The notes: a model not told the origin generated them from the sequence alone. A stretch of 27,659 nt of DNA from CAYWNA01 sp964459305 (GCA_964459305.1 CAYWNA010000176.1:1-27659); one strand, 5' to 3'; positions 14,815 through 23,235 are shown, numbered from the stretch's first letter. Made by a program: numbers and translations.

Positions 14815-16685
14815 AGTTGGTCGGCCTCACGGTCGGGTTGTTGGCCGCCGCCGCGGTGCTTGCGATCCTTTTCGGTCTTCTAGATTTTGGATCCAGCGAC
14901 ATCGCATCGATAGATCGCAAATCGCATGTGCCGGAACAGCCGAATCAGCCCGCTGGCCAGGCAGGCACGGAGACTTCTGAAAGCGAGGCGACGCCTCCGG
15001 GGAGTGACACTCCGCCGGATGCAGCGCCCTCGACACAGCCGGAGTCCATCGACGGCACACAGACAGATCGAGACACGTCGGTGGCCAGTCCGCGCGAGAC
15101 CATGGGAGCACTAGGGCAATCGCCGCCGTCCGGTGACACCGCAACGACACAGGACATCCAACCGCGCGAAGCCGGCCAGATCGGGCCGCCGGACACTGGG
15201 CTGCCGGCTGATTCCGGTGCGGCGAGCCCCGGTCGCTCGCTGAACGATTTGCTGAATCCACCGGCCTCGGTCGTCAGCTATTCACCGGTTCCGGTTCCGT
15301 CGGCCGACGATCAGGAAGGGGCCAGGAAACTGGTCCAAGAGGTGTTCGGTGAAGATATCACAAGGGCGACGACCGCCGAGACTCGGGCTGCCGTCGCCCG
15401 CCAGTTGCTCGCGGCGGCCGCCGACAGAAACGAAAAACCTGCGGCGAGGTACGTCGTTCTTGGTGAAGCTGGCAAACTGGCCATCGCGACGGGGGATGCC
15501 GCGCTGGTCAGCCAGGTCATCGACCGACTGGCGCAGGAATTCGAAGTCGACCGGCTACGAGTCATGGCGTCCGCGTTCCACACGACGAGCCGTCAAACGC
15601 TCGATGCCGCGTCACGCGAGCGGTTGCTCGATAACGTTTTGCAGTTGATCGACGAATCGGTAACACACGACCGGTACGACATCGCCATACCGTTGGAGGA
15701 GATTGCACGGGCCAGTGCGCCTCGGCACAGAAACCGCGATGCGCTCGAGCGCATTGATGCCACCATGGACGCCGCGAAAGCGTCAAAGGAGCAGTTTGAT
15801 GCGGTTCAGACGGCGGCGCGCACTCTGGAGACCAATCCGGATGACGTGGAGGCCAATCTGGTCTACGGAACGTATTTATGCCTGTCGAAGGAAGACTGGC
15901 AAGGCGGAATCCGATTGCTGGCCAAGGGAGGCAACGAGGATCTGAAACGCGTTGCGCTGCTTGAATTGGCCGGCGCCACGGACGCTGCCGCCGAAGTTGA
16001 ACTTGGCGATGCGTGGTACGAGTTGGCGTCATCCGACGATTCGCTTGCCGACTTTTCCGCCCGGGCCAATCACTGGTATTCCCTTGCGCTTCCCAACGTA
16101 AGCGGCCTGACAAGACAGAAGGTCGTCAGCCGGCTGGGAGTCGCCTCCCGCCCCGCAGCTCCGGGGCTAAGCAGTCTTTTTCAGCAATGGAAACCCGTGG
16201 AAGCGAATGGTGAATTGACGGACTGTCACACTTTGGGCCCTTTTCCATCCAGCGCTGTGAATGATCGAGCCGTAATGACCTATCTGGTGAAGGCGAAGCC
16301 GGGAAAGATGCTGCTCGGCAAAGAACCGACACCAGCGCACGCACACTTGCCGAACCAAGAACAAGCAAAGGCCGGCCAAAGCGGCCAGACCTTCGACGGG
16401 CCGACCGTGAACGACAGCGTCCAGTACTTCATCTTTCGCATCCGGACCGACATCGACCAACAGGTCGGTATACACGCATCCACGCATGCGGACACCGCAA
16501 GCCGCAATGCGTTGGCGGTGTACGTCGATTCCGTGCCCATCAAGAATAATGGGGCTGCGCCTCTTCGCAGCGGAATGCACAGCATCATTGTCCGGCAACT
16601 TCACCGTGGCCGCGACGATCCAAACCGATCGTGGGTGCGTGTGAGCGTCGACGGCGAAGCTCTTGTCCAGGCAACCGTTCCCTAG
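14814..16685 (+). CDS. Transmembrane and C-terminal part of the same frameshifted protein
   Basis: From codon CAG at 14814 this frame reads QLVGLTVGLLAAAAVLAILF, the transmembrane segment expected after the basic run of the preceding part. A disordered Thr/Ser/Pro/Asp-rich region comes next. A helical region follows: QEVFGEDITRATTAETRAAV, then NPDDVEANLVYGTYLCLSKE, GGIRLLAKGGNEDLKRVALL and ELGDAWYELASSDDS. A C-terminal domain of about 160 residues begins near LTDCHTLGPFPSS. The two parts join with a -1 shift in the GC-rich codons CGG CGG CGC, so the whole 14326-16685 is 2360 bases, one short of a multiple of three. The frame is open upstream to 14547, but that stretch does not look coding. 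The function is unknown; presumably it is a membrane-anchored envelope protein if expressed. Confidence 0.75.
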   Translation, partial: QLVGLTVGLLAAAAVLAILFGLLDFGSSDIASIDRKSHVPEQPNQPAGQAGTETSESEATPPGSDTPPDAAPSTQPESIDGTQTDRDTSVASPRETMGALGQSPPSGDTATTQDIQPREAGQIGPPDTGLPADSGAASPGRSLNDLLNPPASVVSYSPVPVPSADDQEGARKLVQEVFGEDITRATTAETRAAVARQLLAAAADRNEKPAARYVVLGEAGKLAIATGDAALVSQVIDRLAQEFEVDRLRVMASAFHTTSRQTLDAASRERLLDNVLQLIDESVTHDRYDIAIPLEEIARASAPRHRNRDALERIDATMDAAKASKEQFDAVQTAARTLETNPDDVEANLVYGTYLCLSKEDWQGGIRLLAKGGNEDLKRVALLELAGATDAAAEVELGDAWYELASSDDSLADFSARANHWYSLALPNVSGLTRQKVVSRLGVASRPAAPGLSSLFQQWKPVEANGELTDCHTLGPFPSSAVNDRAVMTYLVKAKPGKMLLGKEPTPAHAHLPNQEQAKAGQSGQTFDGPTVNDSVQYFIFRIRTDIDQQVGIHASTHADTASRNALAVYVDSVPIKNNGAAPLRSGMHSIIVRQLHRGRDDPNRSWVRVSVDGEALVQATVP

Positions 16686-16883
16686 TGATTGGCCGATGCT
16701 GATTAGAACCTGCGTGTCTGGATGGATGAGCGGCGCTTCGCTGAACGTGATGATCTTGAGACGCCTGCATTGAAAACCAACCGCAATCCTTGCACTTTCC
16801 CGTAGCTGAATTCGCGCGTGAGCCGCAGGGCTTGCGAGCTTAGTCGTGGGTCGGCGATAGCGGGGCCAGTTCGCAAGATTGTT
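16686..16883. other. Intergenic stretch before the intron remnant, no intact gene
   Basis: No ORF here has coding character. GTAGCTGAATTCGC at 16803-16816 resembles the outer half of a GTAG-type REP unit, but the hairpin partner is not intact, so it may be a decayed solo copy. There is no recognisable upstream part of the reverse transcriptase, meaning the 5' portion of the intron is absent or beyond recognition. Confidence 0.35.
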
Positions 16884-17182
16884 TGCGGCGTCATCAGTCC
16901 TTTACTCGCGAACGTCGTGTTGAATCAGCTCGATCGGCGATTGGAGAAAGCCGGGTGAACCAAGTGATTCGAGGCACGGCGAACTATTTCGCCACGAACT
17001 TCTCGACGTGCATCAGACTTTTTCAGAAGATGGACAAGTGGATTCGCATGCGAGTCCGCTGCATGAAGTTCAAACGGAAATCGGAGTTTGACAACTACCG
17101 ACTCAGACAGGGATCGTTTGACAAGAAACTTGGGTTACTCAAGATGCTGAGCTTTACCAATACGACCATGTGTAAGACGTGA
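16884..17182 (+). pseudogene. Group II intron reverse transcriptase/maturase remnant
   Basis: Two collapsed pieces of a group II intron-encoded protein lie here. Frame one (16884-16955) reads CGVISPLLANVVLNQLDRRL followed by EKAG and a stop. This is the RT segment that normally precedes the YADD catalytic box. Immediately after, displaced by one base (from 16955), comes the maturase domain: VNQVIRGTANYFATNFS, then FQKMDKWIRMRVRCMKFKRK, ending at 17182. The YADD box and everything between these blocks, normally well over 100 residues, are missing, as is the RT N-terminal half. The result is an internal deletion plus frameshift in a dead element. It lies at the junction where plus-strand genes meet the minus-strand block. 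Confidence 0.8.
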
Positions 17183-17250
17183 AGCTGCCTCCTCTGGGCA
17201 ACACTTCCTTGGTACGGGAGGGTCTGCCGAGGCGATGGACCGGGGGTCGC

Positions 17251-17275
17251 CCGGTGCGGGAAAGCCGCACGCCGG
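17251..17275 (+). ncRNA. Group II intron domain V-like hairpin (degenerate)
   Basis: CCGG, TGCGG, a GAAAG loop, CCGCA, a two-base CG bulge and CCGG form the two-tiered stem typical of group II domain V, located 70 bases past the maturase stop, as expected. The base of the stem should carry the catalytic AGC triad; here CGC stands at that place and the lower helix is short. The RNA would therefore probably be inactive even if transcribed. Confidence 0.5.
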
Positions 17276-17354
17276 TAAATACAGGGAATGAACCTTGTCG
17301 CGACAACGGGGAGGCGGTGGCTGAAATTTCCCTTCTGCCACTGCTTTACCCACT

Positions 17355-17408
17355 AAGAATTCAGGCGGTGAGGGCGTAATCCGTCTGAATTCTTGTGAAT
17401 CCAGCTAC
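17355..17408. repeat. GTAG-type REP pair, copy 2 (one arm truncated)
   Basis: The right arm (17385-17408) matches the copy 1 arm with one substitution and ends CTAC. The left arm survives only as AAGAATTCAG (17355-17364). The 20-base loop is the reverse complement of the copy 1 loop with two differences, so the element is in opposite orientation. Six more bases outside the CTAC (AAACCC) also match the flank of copy 1. It lies between the intron remnant and the end of the thioredoxin-fusion gene. Confidence 0.75.
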
Positions 17409-17475
17409 AAACCCATTTTTCGGAGACGCACGGAAATCGTGTGGGAGTGTTGGATCTGCTGCCCGCAAGCTGCGT

Positions 17476-20253
17476 CTATTGCGACATTTCTTCCGCGCTT
17501 TCGCCCGTCAGTACGCTTTCCAGTGCGTCGCGCAGTTGGTCGGCGAATTGCGGTCCGCCACCGATGAACAGGCGAGCGACGTTGCCGTCGGCGTCGATGA
17601 TTACCGTTTGGGGAATGGCGGTGGCAGCGTACTTTTCTGCGACGACCCCATCTCGATCCAGCGCCACGGTCATCTCCAGCTTCAGCCGTTCGAGCGTGGC
17701 GGTGATCGCGGCCGGCGCCTCTTGCAGATTGACGGCGATTAAATGCACGTTCCGGTCTTGGAACTCATGGATCACACGGTCAACGTCGGGCATGGCCTGG
17801 ACGCAAGGTCCGCACCATGTGGCCCAGAAGTCCAACACCACGATGCTGCCTTTGGTCTCGCTGAGACGAAATCTATCGCCGCCGAGCAGATCCAGTTCGA
17901 AATCGGGAGCTGACTTGCCGACCAACGGCGATTCGGTTCCCGGTTTGTGACTGCCTTGTCCGTCGTCTCCACTAACGAACTTGGGTTCGACGGCGTGTTG
18001 CAGTCTCCATCTCTGATAGGCCAGCTCCGTTGCCGCTCGCTCGATGGCTCCACCAATCAGCAACTGGTCCACTTCGCCCAGTTCAACGCGGCAGGGGCCA
18101 AGCACATCGCTCTTGCCGCTCAGCGTCGCGTCCGTCAGCTCATAGGGGAAAAACGTCAAGCGAATACCATCGTTGCGCAACGCCTGGACGCGTGTTGCCG
18201 TCGATCGAGTCGAGGGGATTGTCGGCTGGTTTGACGAACCCAACTCGTCCTCGTGCAGCCAAATGATCCGCGCGACGTATTCGCGAGGCAATTCCTTGTT
18301 CTCCAGCCGCACTTCGACGGTGAGCGTCTTGGCGTCCATCTCGATCAACCGGGCCCGCAGGTAGTCGCCGCTCGTAGAGCGAATCAGTTGGGTAGGTAGG
18401 TTGTTCTTCTGCATGCGCGGCAGCGTGAGCAGGCGTTCGCGTTTGGGCTTGTTGATCATGATCGCGCGGCTACGGTTTTCCAACTCCACAGCCTTGAGCT
18501 TGTCGTGCGTTACGAACGTGGCGTCAAACTGAGGGGATTGAAACGTAACGCCTTTCTCATCAATCCGTTCCACTTTGCACGGAACCGTATCGCCGGTGCG
18601 CAAATAGAGGCTGGGGCCCAAACGCGGTGACCGACGGGACGGAACCGCTTGCGAAGGACCACCGGCGAGCGCACGCACCAGCCCACCAAGAAGACCACCG
18701 GCCTGCTGGGCCGGCTGGGGTCGCAGGGGTTGCGGCCTCGCAGCCCGCGTCGTTGTCTGCTGCTGCGGCGGTGGCTCGCGATACACGATTCGCCCAGGGA
18801 CACCTCGCCGAAGCGCGCTCGCCGTCGCGCTGCCGCGCGGATGCCATACCAGGCAACTTGCCTTGGGCCCTTCGCTGCCGTTTTCCAGATAGCCGTTCAG
18901 TCTGACGCCATCCATTTCCAATCGGCCGTTTCGACGTTCCGTGGACGGTTTTGGCCTTTCGTGGTCCAGGACCACGAGTGTGTGCAGCTCTGAGATCGGC
19001 AGACGGAGCGGTTCTGTGATGCTGGGGCTTGTCAACCACACCCAGCCTCCTTCCACTCGGGTCGCGGTGCCGCTGAGCCGGACTCCATCCTGAAACACGG
19101 CACGGATCTTCCCCGGCTGCAAGTCTACCGAAGATGACAGCACGACACTGCCGACTTGGTCCGCATCGATCCGAGTTTCCTCGCCACTCTCGACCACGAA
19201 GAACTGCTTCGTGGCAGAGTCAAATCCTCGGATCTCGCCGTAAACGATCGAGCCATCCGAGCGATGAATCCTGGATTTGTTGGCCTGCACCGCGCGTGGC
19301 GCTTCGCCGTCCCATCGCCTTATGCGGAGGCGTTCCAGCCGCACGTTGCCACGATTGTTGATCAATCGGATACCTGGCTCCACGACGGATTTGCCGCCAG
19401 AGACCGACAGATCCGCCAGTTGTTCGCCGGCAGCGGAAAACACCAATGCGCGGTCTCGCTGCTGGTCGAGATAAACCACGAAGTGGCCGCGTCCGGCGCC
19501 GATCGTGATCTCTTGGAGTGAAGCCAGATCCGCGTCATTGTCCGCTTCCCGGAGAATCAACAAGTCACCGTCCCACACCTCGAAACGGAAGGCTTGCTCG
19601 TGTTTCTTGCTACTCGCGCCCAAGGCCAACACGAAGTCTGGTTTGGCGGTCCAGGAGACTTCGAATTCGATGCTGGCCTGTGCCGGTATGCCGAAGTTGC
19701 CGGTGATGGACGCGCCAGCTTGGTCCGTGACCAGATGACCGCTCTCTTGCCGCCATGCCCCGTTGGTCGCGGGCTCGTCCCATTCAGACAAGCCGTTTGG
19801 CCCCAGGTAGACGAGATCCGCGCCGTCACGCCAACGCAATATTCGGCGGATGCTTGCCCGTTGCACATGGACGAGGCCGAAACGAGGGACATCGATTTCG
19901 GCTTGCTCGGAGGAGAAGCCAACAAGCGAGCCGTACAACAGATCGCCACCGACCAGTTCGAAGCAGTAATCGCCGGTTGGCTTCGGCCGTTCGTTGGGAA
20001 GCGGAAAGTGGATGACGCTGACCCCGCTGAGGGCAAAATCAAACGGCATCGTGAAAGCAGCGCCCTGCCAGCGTAAAATGTCCGGTTGGTCGGAGTCCTT
20101 CAATTCGCCCGCAACGAAGTCACCGTTGGCCATACGCAGTGTCGGGGCAACCAACGGAATCGCAGGCACTTCCGCACCATCAATGGCGGCGCGCATCGGC
20201 AACAGTACCATGGCGACGAGCAACCAGAATGACGAAACACGAATGACGATCAC
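17476..20253 (-). CDS. Exported multi-repeat protein with C-terminal TlpA/ResA-like thioredoxin domain
   Basis: This 925-aa protein starts at GTG 20253, four bases after the upstream stop codon, with a signal peptide (SFWLLVAMVLLPMRAAIDGA). The body contains several short beta modules of the form (R/D)-x-D-G-x-x-x-x-G-x-(I/L), for example MANGDFVAGEL near 42, RSDGSIVYGEI near 333 and FQDGVRLSGTA near 388. A LamG-like stretch lies at about 165-320, and a Pro/Gln/Gly-rich linker near 500-545. The last 140 residues are a thioredoxin-like domain: APDFELDLLGGDRFRLSETKG, then WATWCGPC with Cys814 and Cys817, and cis-Pro in AIPQTVI near 881. TlpA/ResA relatives reduce or isomerise periplasmic disulfides. 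Such a large fusion suggests an envelope-anchored redox protein. It is the last gene of the minus-strand operon. Confidence 0.87.
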   Translation of the reverse strand: MIVIRVSSFWLLVAMVLLPMRAAIDGAEVPAIPLVAPTLRMANGDFVAGELKDSDQPDILRWQGAAFTMPFDFALSGVSVIHFPLPNERPKPTGDYCFELVGGDLLYGSLVGFSSEQAEIDVPRFGLVHVQRASIRRILRWRDGADLVYLGPNGLSEWDEPATNGAWRQESGHLVTDQAGASITGNFGIPAQASIEFEVSWTAKPDFVLALGASSKKHEQAFRFEVWDGDLLILREADNDADLASLQEITIGAGRGHFVVYLDQQRDRALVFSAAGEQLADLSVSGGKSVVEPGIRLINNRGNVRLERLRIRRWDGEAPRAVQANKSRIHRSDGSIVYGEIRGFDSATKQFFVVESGEETRIDADQVGSVVLSSSVDLQPGKIRAVFQDGVRLSGTATRVEGGWVWLTSPSITEPLRLPISELHTLVVLDHERPKPSTERRNGRLEMDGVRLNGYLENGSEGPKASCLVWHPRGSATASALRRGVPGRIVYREPPPQQQTTTRAARPQPLRPQPAQQAGGLLGGLVRALAGGPSQAVPSRRSPRLGPSLYLRTGDTVPCKVERIDEKGVTFQSPQFDATFVTHDKLKAVELENRSRAIMINKPKRERLLTLPRMQKNNLPTQLIRSTSGDYLRARLIEMDAKTLTVEVRLENKELPREYVARIIWLHEDELGSSNQPTIPSTRSTATRVQALRNDGIRLTFFPYELTDATLSGKSDVLGPCRVELGEVDQLLIGGAIERAATELAYQRWRLQHAVEPKFVSGDDGQGSHKPGTESPLVGKSAPDFELDLLGGDRFRLSETKGSIVVLDFWATWCGPCVQAMPDVDRVIHEFQDRNVHLIAVNLQEAPAAITATLERLKLEMTVALDRDGVVAEKYAATAIPQTVIIDADGNVARLFIGGGPQFADQLRDALESVLTGESAEEMSQ

Positions 20254-20257
20254 GATT

Positions 20258-21349
20258 CTATCGCTCGTAGATTGGCAGAAATCGGTAGTTCAATGCCAGA
20301 GCCAACAATGACATGGACGTGGTGATTGCCGGACCGAACTGACCCGTGAAACTGCCATCACTACGTTGGGCATTCTTCAACTGTCGGATCAGAAGCTTGT
20401 TCCATTTTTCCCACGCCTCGACATCGCCTTGAAACAATGCCTGGGACTGGTAGTAGCGAGCATACTCCGGCCACTGGTTCGCCGTCTGCTCGAGCCGCTG
20501 CGTCAGGTACCGCAACGCGGCCTTATACTGGGGCAAGTCTCTGCGCCGCGCCACGGCGTACACGAGTGTGGCGATGGAAATTCGAGCCAGCGATTCGTCA
20601 AAACCGCTGAGCCCCCCGGAATACGCGACTTGTCCCGAGTTCGAGGTCATTCCCTTGTAGTAGGAAATCCCCTTTTCGATCGAGGTATCGGGAACTTCGA
20701 TCCCCGCATTTCGCGCGGCAAGTAACCCCACCAGCACCGCGCCGCTGACCGTCGTATCCGCGTCTGTCGAATCGGGCGAGTAGCGCCACGCGCCCAGTGG
20801 ATTCTTCTTCTGGGAGGTGATCGCCAAACGGACCGCCAATTCCAGCGCCGCGCCGATCGAGCGTTGGGACCGTCGCTGCCCTGCGGGCCATAGATCCCGA
20901 TCGTCCACGGTTCCGTAGGCTTCGGCTAACGCGAGCATCGCAAAGCCGTGATGATACATGCTGTTGCCCATGTATCCGGTCGAGGCGTTCTGCGCAGAGA
21001 TGATGCTACGCAGCGCCCGCCGCACGTGATTGCTGTACAGCCCAAAATTCGGGTCTTCGCCCGAAGCGAGAAACACCATCAGGGCCAGGCCGGTCGTGCC
21101 CGGTCCCTGCTGGCTGTCGGTCCAATCGCCTCTTTCCGTCTGCGTTTTGGCCAAGTACTGCAAGCCACGGTCGTACATCTCGCGCACATCGCGCGGCACG
21201 ACTTCGCCGTAACGAGTGAACGGAAGCTGTGCCTTGGCGACGGAGGCCCAGCCAACCATGGAGACGCAGATCGCGAGAACGACCAAGTCCAATCTTTGGC
21301 CGCTGCTTCGAGGCGAGAGGCGTTTTCTTGTGAAGGTTGCTTCGGTCAT
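20258..21349 (-). CDS. Toroid repeat protein of the prenyltransferase/squalene-cyclase fold, exported
   Basis: This 363-aa protein has an N-terminal hydrophobic signal (LDLVVLAICVSMVGWASVAKA). At least five alpha-alpha toroid repeats follow: YLAKTQTERGDWTDSQQGPG, IISAQNASTGYMGNSMYHHG, ITSQKKNPLGAWRYSPDSTD, YKGMTSNSGQVAYSGGLSGF and LKNAQRSDGSFTGQFGPAIT. Each has the Q-x(3-8)-G-x-(W/F/Y) pattern of squalene-hopene cyclase QW-like repeats. The catalytic DxDD motif of cyclases is not present as such, so an enzyme role is doubtful; a binding or scaffold role resembling the complement/terpenoid toroid proteins is likelier. The ATG at 21349 has AGGTG six bases ahead, better than the GTG at 21358. 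It is followed after four bases by the thioredoxin-fusion gene. Confidence 0.85.
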   Translation of the reverse strand: MTEATFTRKRLSPRSSGQRLDLVVLAICVSMVGWASVAKAQLPFTRYGEVVPRDVREMYDRGLQYLAKTQTERGDWTDSQQGPGTTGLALMVFLASGEDPNFGLYSNHVRRALRSIISAQNASTGYMGNSMYHHGFAMLALAEAYGTVDDRDLWPAGQRRSQRSIGAALELAVRLAITSQKKNPLGAWRYSPDSTDADTTVSGAVLVGLLAARNAGIEVPDTSIEKGISYYKGMTSNSGQVAYSGGLSGFDESLARISIATLVYAVARRRDLPQYKAALRYLTQRLEQTANQWPEYARYYQSQALFQGDVEAWEKWNKLLIRQLKNAQRSDGSFTGQFGPAITTSMSLLALALNYRFLPIYER

Positions 21350-21389
21350 CGTGCTCACCTACTATACGAACCGTGGTCAACTCTAACCT

Positions 21390-21452
21390 GTAGCCGAACT
21401 CGCCAGAGTTTGGTTTTCTCCACACTGTCCAAAGTCTGGCGACTTCGGCTAC
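21390..21452. repeat. GTAG-type REP pair (BIME-like), copy 3
   Basis: Arms 21390-21413 and 21429-21452 are inverted with two mismatches around a 15-base loop. Outer ends are GTAG and CTAC. Each arm is itself an imperfect hairpin (CCGAACTC, GCCA, GAGTTTGG on the left). The stem differs in sequence from copies 1 and 2, yet the GTAG head, the 8-4-8 geometry and the single internal mismatch are the same. It sits between two genes of the minus-strand operon. Confidence 0.75.
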
Positions 21453-21495
21453 ATGCAGAAAACTGTCAATCCTGCCCGCGAGGCCAATCGACTTG

Positions 21496-22338
21496 TCAGG
21501 GTAAAATGCCGCTTCTCCTAAGGTTCGGCTCCATCCCTTTCGCCTGTGCGAACTGTTGGGATAACGCGCGCCACTGGGCATCATCAAAAATCGGTCTAAC
21601 TTTGCTCTCGGGCAGCTTCGCCGCCTGGAGCATGACCACATAGTAGTCGTACTGAGGCTGTCCGAACTTCTTGGGAGGTTCGGTCTCTTCGACCAGCAGC
21701 TTCATGAGTTTCTGTCGCTGTTCGTCACGGAGCGGCATCCCGTTTTCCAGCATGACAACGGCGAGCCCGATCTTGGTCTCGTAGCGGAACTTCCGTCGCT
21801 TCATTTCCCGCTGTTCGTACTCGGCAGATTGTGCGGCGTCGAGCGTCCGCTTGAGGACTTTGTAGAACAGCGACACGTCGTCGAAGAAGCCGGAATTCAG
21901 CTTCGTCTGCAGCGGCTGTATGTCCTGCCAGATTTGGTTGAACTTGTTCTGATCGTTCTTTATCTCGCGGGCCTTCTTTCGGACTTCTTCCACGCTGACG
22001 AAGAATCTCTTCATGTCGCCACGTCCCGCCAGTCGCAGCTTGCCCTTCTGAGCGTCCGACAACTCGCATGCGCGTTCGACGGATTCCACCTGCAACGTCA
22101 ACAGCGCCTCGATCCTCTTGCGCCCCTGACTGGCATTCCTGCTGGATCCAAAAACCCACTGGTTAAAAGTCTCGTCCGTTACTTGAAAGCCCATATTGAC
22201 CACTCCGCCCGCCGGGGCCAGTACTTCTTCTGCGCCCTCCCAATCGTCCTGCCCCCACGCGATGTCCTCCAAGGCGCCAGTCCCAAGGGCCGCAACAAAA
22301 AACAGCAGATGAGGCAACATACGGCTAATACTATTCAT
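21496..22338 (-). CDS. Exported helical protein with LTxxQ-like motifs (paralogue 2)
   Basis: The 280-aa sequence begins with a signal peptide (MLPHLLFFVAALGTGAL, cleavage near residue 29) and is otherwise charged and strongly helical. Two segments resemble the LTxxQ motif of CpxP/Spy-type periplasmic proteins: ELSDAQKGKL near 94 and PLRDEQRQKL near 206. The ending LPESKVRPIFDDAQWRALSQ parallels IPDQHVVRFLNKTQQTVWR of the upstream gene, so the two appear to be diverged tandem paralogues. The upstream stop is 21 bases away, which supports a shared transcript. No catalytic motif is seen. The function is unknown; a periplasmic chaperone or sensor role is only a suggestion from the motif. Confidence 0.72.
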   Translation of the reverse strand: MNSISRMLPHLLFFVAALGTGALEDIAWGQDDWEGAEEVLAPAGGVVNMGFQVTDETFNQWVFGSSRNASQGRKRIEALLTLQVESVERACELSDAQKGKLRLAGRGDMKRFFVSVEEVRKKAREIKNDQNKFNQIWQDIQPLQTKLNSGFFDDVSLFYKVLKRTLDAAQSAEYEQREMKRRKFRYETKIGLAVVMLENGMPLRDEQRQKLMKLLVEETEPPKKFGQPQYDYYVVMLQAAKLPESKVRPIFDDAQWRALSQQFAQAKGMEPNLRRSGILP

Positions 22339-22359
22339 GCGAATTTCTCGGTCGGCATG

Positions 22360-23235
22360 CTATTCATCGAGCACAATTTCGACTTCGTCGAAGTCGTCGA
22401 CTACTACCATGGCGTGCCCGAAGTGGACTCCCATGTGCACATGGTTTTGTCTCTGAGTCCCGCGCCAGACGGTTTGTTGTGTCTTGTTTAGGAATCGAAC
22501 GACGTGCTGGTCCGGGATAGCCGGCATGAACTGGACGTTGTGTATCCACATCTCGAGCGACTGGCCCCAAGCGTCCTGCCAGTTCGACAACAGTGATTCG
22601 GTCAGTTCTTCCCGCTGCTTGGCTGTCAACACCAAATCCTGGTCCAGTTTCGCCACCAGACTCCGGACAGCGACGCGTTTGCGGTGTGCATTTCGCTTTT
22701 GAAGTTCTTCCAGGTATCGTTTGGCTTGTTCGGGTCGCAGCTTCTGTTTCGCGAGGTCTGCAAACTGTTGTTGAATCAGCTTGCGCGGATCGGGCATGGC
22801 GGACGCCCTGCCAGCAACGAACCTCCCCTGCCTCATGTCGTTCTGCGCAATTGCGTACTTCCGCACCGCGGCATTCAGGCAACGATCGGCGGCATCGCCG
22901 ATCTGTTTGTGTTGACCCTTCGTCAGTTGGCACACCCGTCGAATGAACGACAGTTCGGCTCTCAGGAGCGGCCGGAATTGAGAAACAAACTGCTTTTCCA
23001 GGTTGGCCACGTTCGGATCGACGTCGTCAGCCAAAGCCTCGGTCAAAACGTCAAGCAGCGACCCGCGCTCTTCCTCGACCGCAGCTTCCATGACCGGAGC
23101 CGCTCCGCCCGCCGTACCAGCGTCCTCATAGCCCTGCGGGACATCGGCATCGGGTTCTTCCTCTTGGGAGAAGCCAATCATGGGCAACAAGCACAGCAGG
23201 CCCAACCAACTCAAGAGGTGAGTAGATCGGTTCAT
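22360..23235 (-). CDS. Exported helical protein with LTxxQ motifs (paralogue 1)
   Basis: This 291-aa protein has a signal peptide (LLSWLGLLCLLPMIGFSQ, cleavage near residue 24). An acidic, Gly/Ala-containing stretch follows (about 25-60), then a helical body with two good LTxxQ motifs: VCQLTKGQHKQI near 101 and LVLTAKQREEL near 203. The C terminus ends in an acidic DDFDEVEIVLDE. Similar organisation to the downstream gene suggests duplication. The ATG at 23235 has GGAG eight bases upstream. A REP pair (copy D) separates it from the gene before it, but the direction and context are the same, so read-through transcription is plausible. I do not recognise a named family. Confidence 0.72.
   Translation of the reverse strand: MNRSTHLLSWLGLLCLLPMIGFSQEEEPDADVPQGYEDAGTAGGAAPVMEAAVEEERGSLLDVLTEALADDVDPNVANLEKQFVSQFRPLLRAELSFIRRVCQLTKGQHKQIGDAADRCLNAAVRKYAIAQNDMRQGRFVAGRASAMPDPRKLIQQQFADLAKQKLRPEQAKRYLEELQKRNAHRKRVAVRSLVAKLDQDLVLTAKQREELTESLLSNWQDAWGQSLEMWIHNVQFMPAIPDQHVVRFLNKTQQTVWRGTQRQNHVHMGVHFGHAMVVVDDFDEVEIVLDE

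Noticed and set aside
14803..14830. Programmed -1 frameshifting in the DnaJ-like gene
   Set aside because: No slippery heptamer or obvious downstream pseudoknot was seen, and the GC-rich CGG repeats make a simple indel more likely.
16703..16894. Minus-strand ORF of 63 codons beside the intron remnant
   Set aside because: It has no recognisable domain and no ribosome binding site, and it overlaps the RT fragment; it is probably chance.
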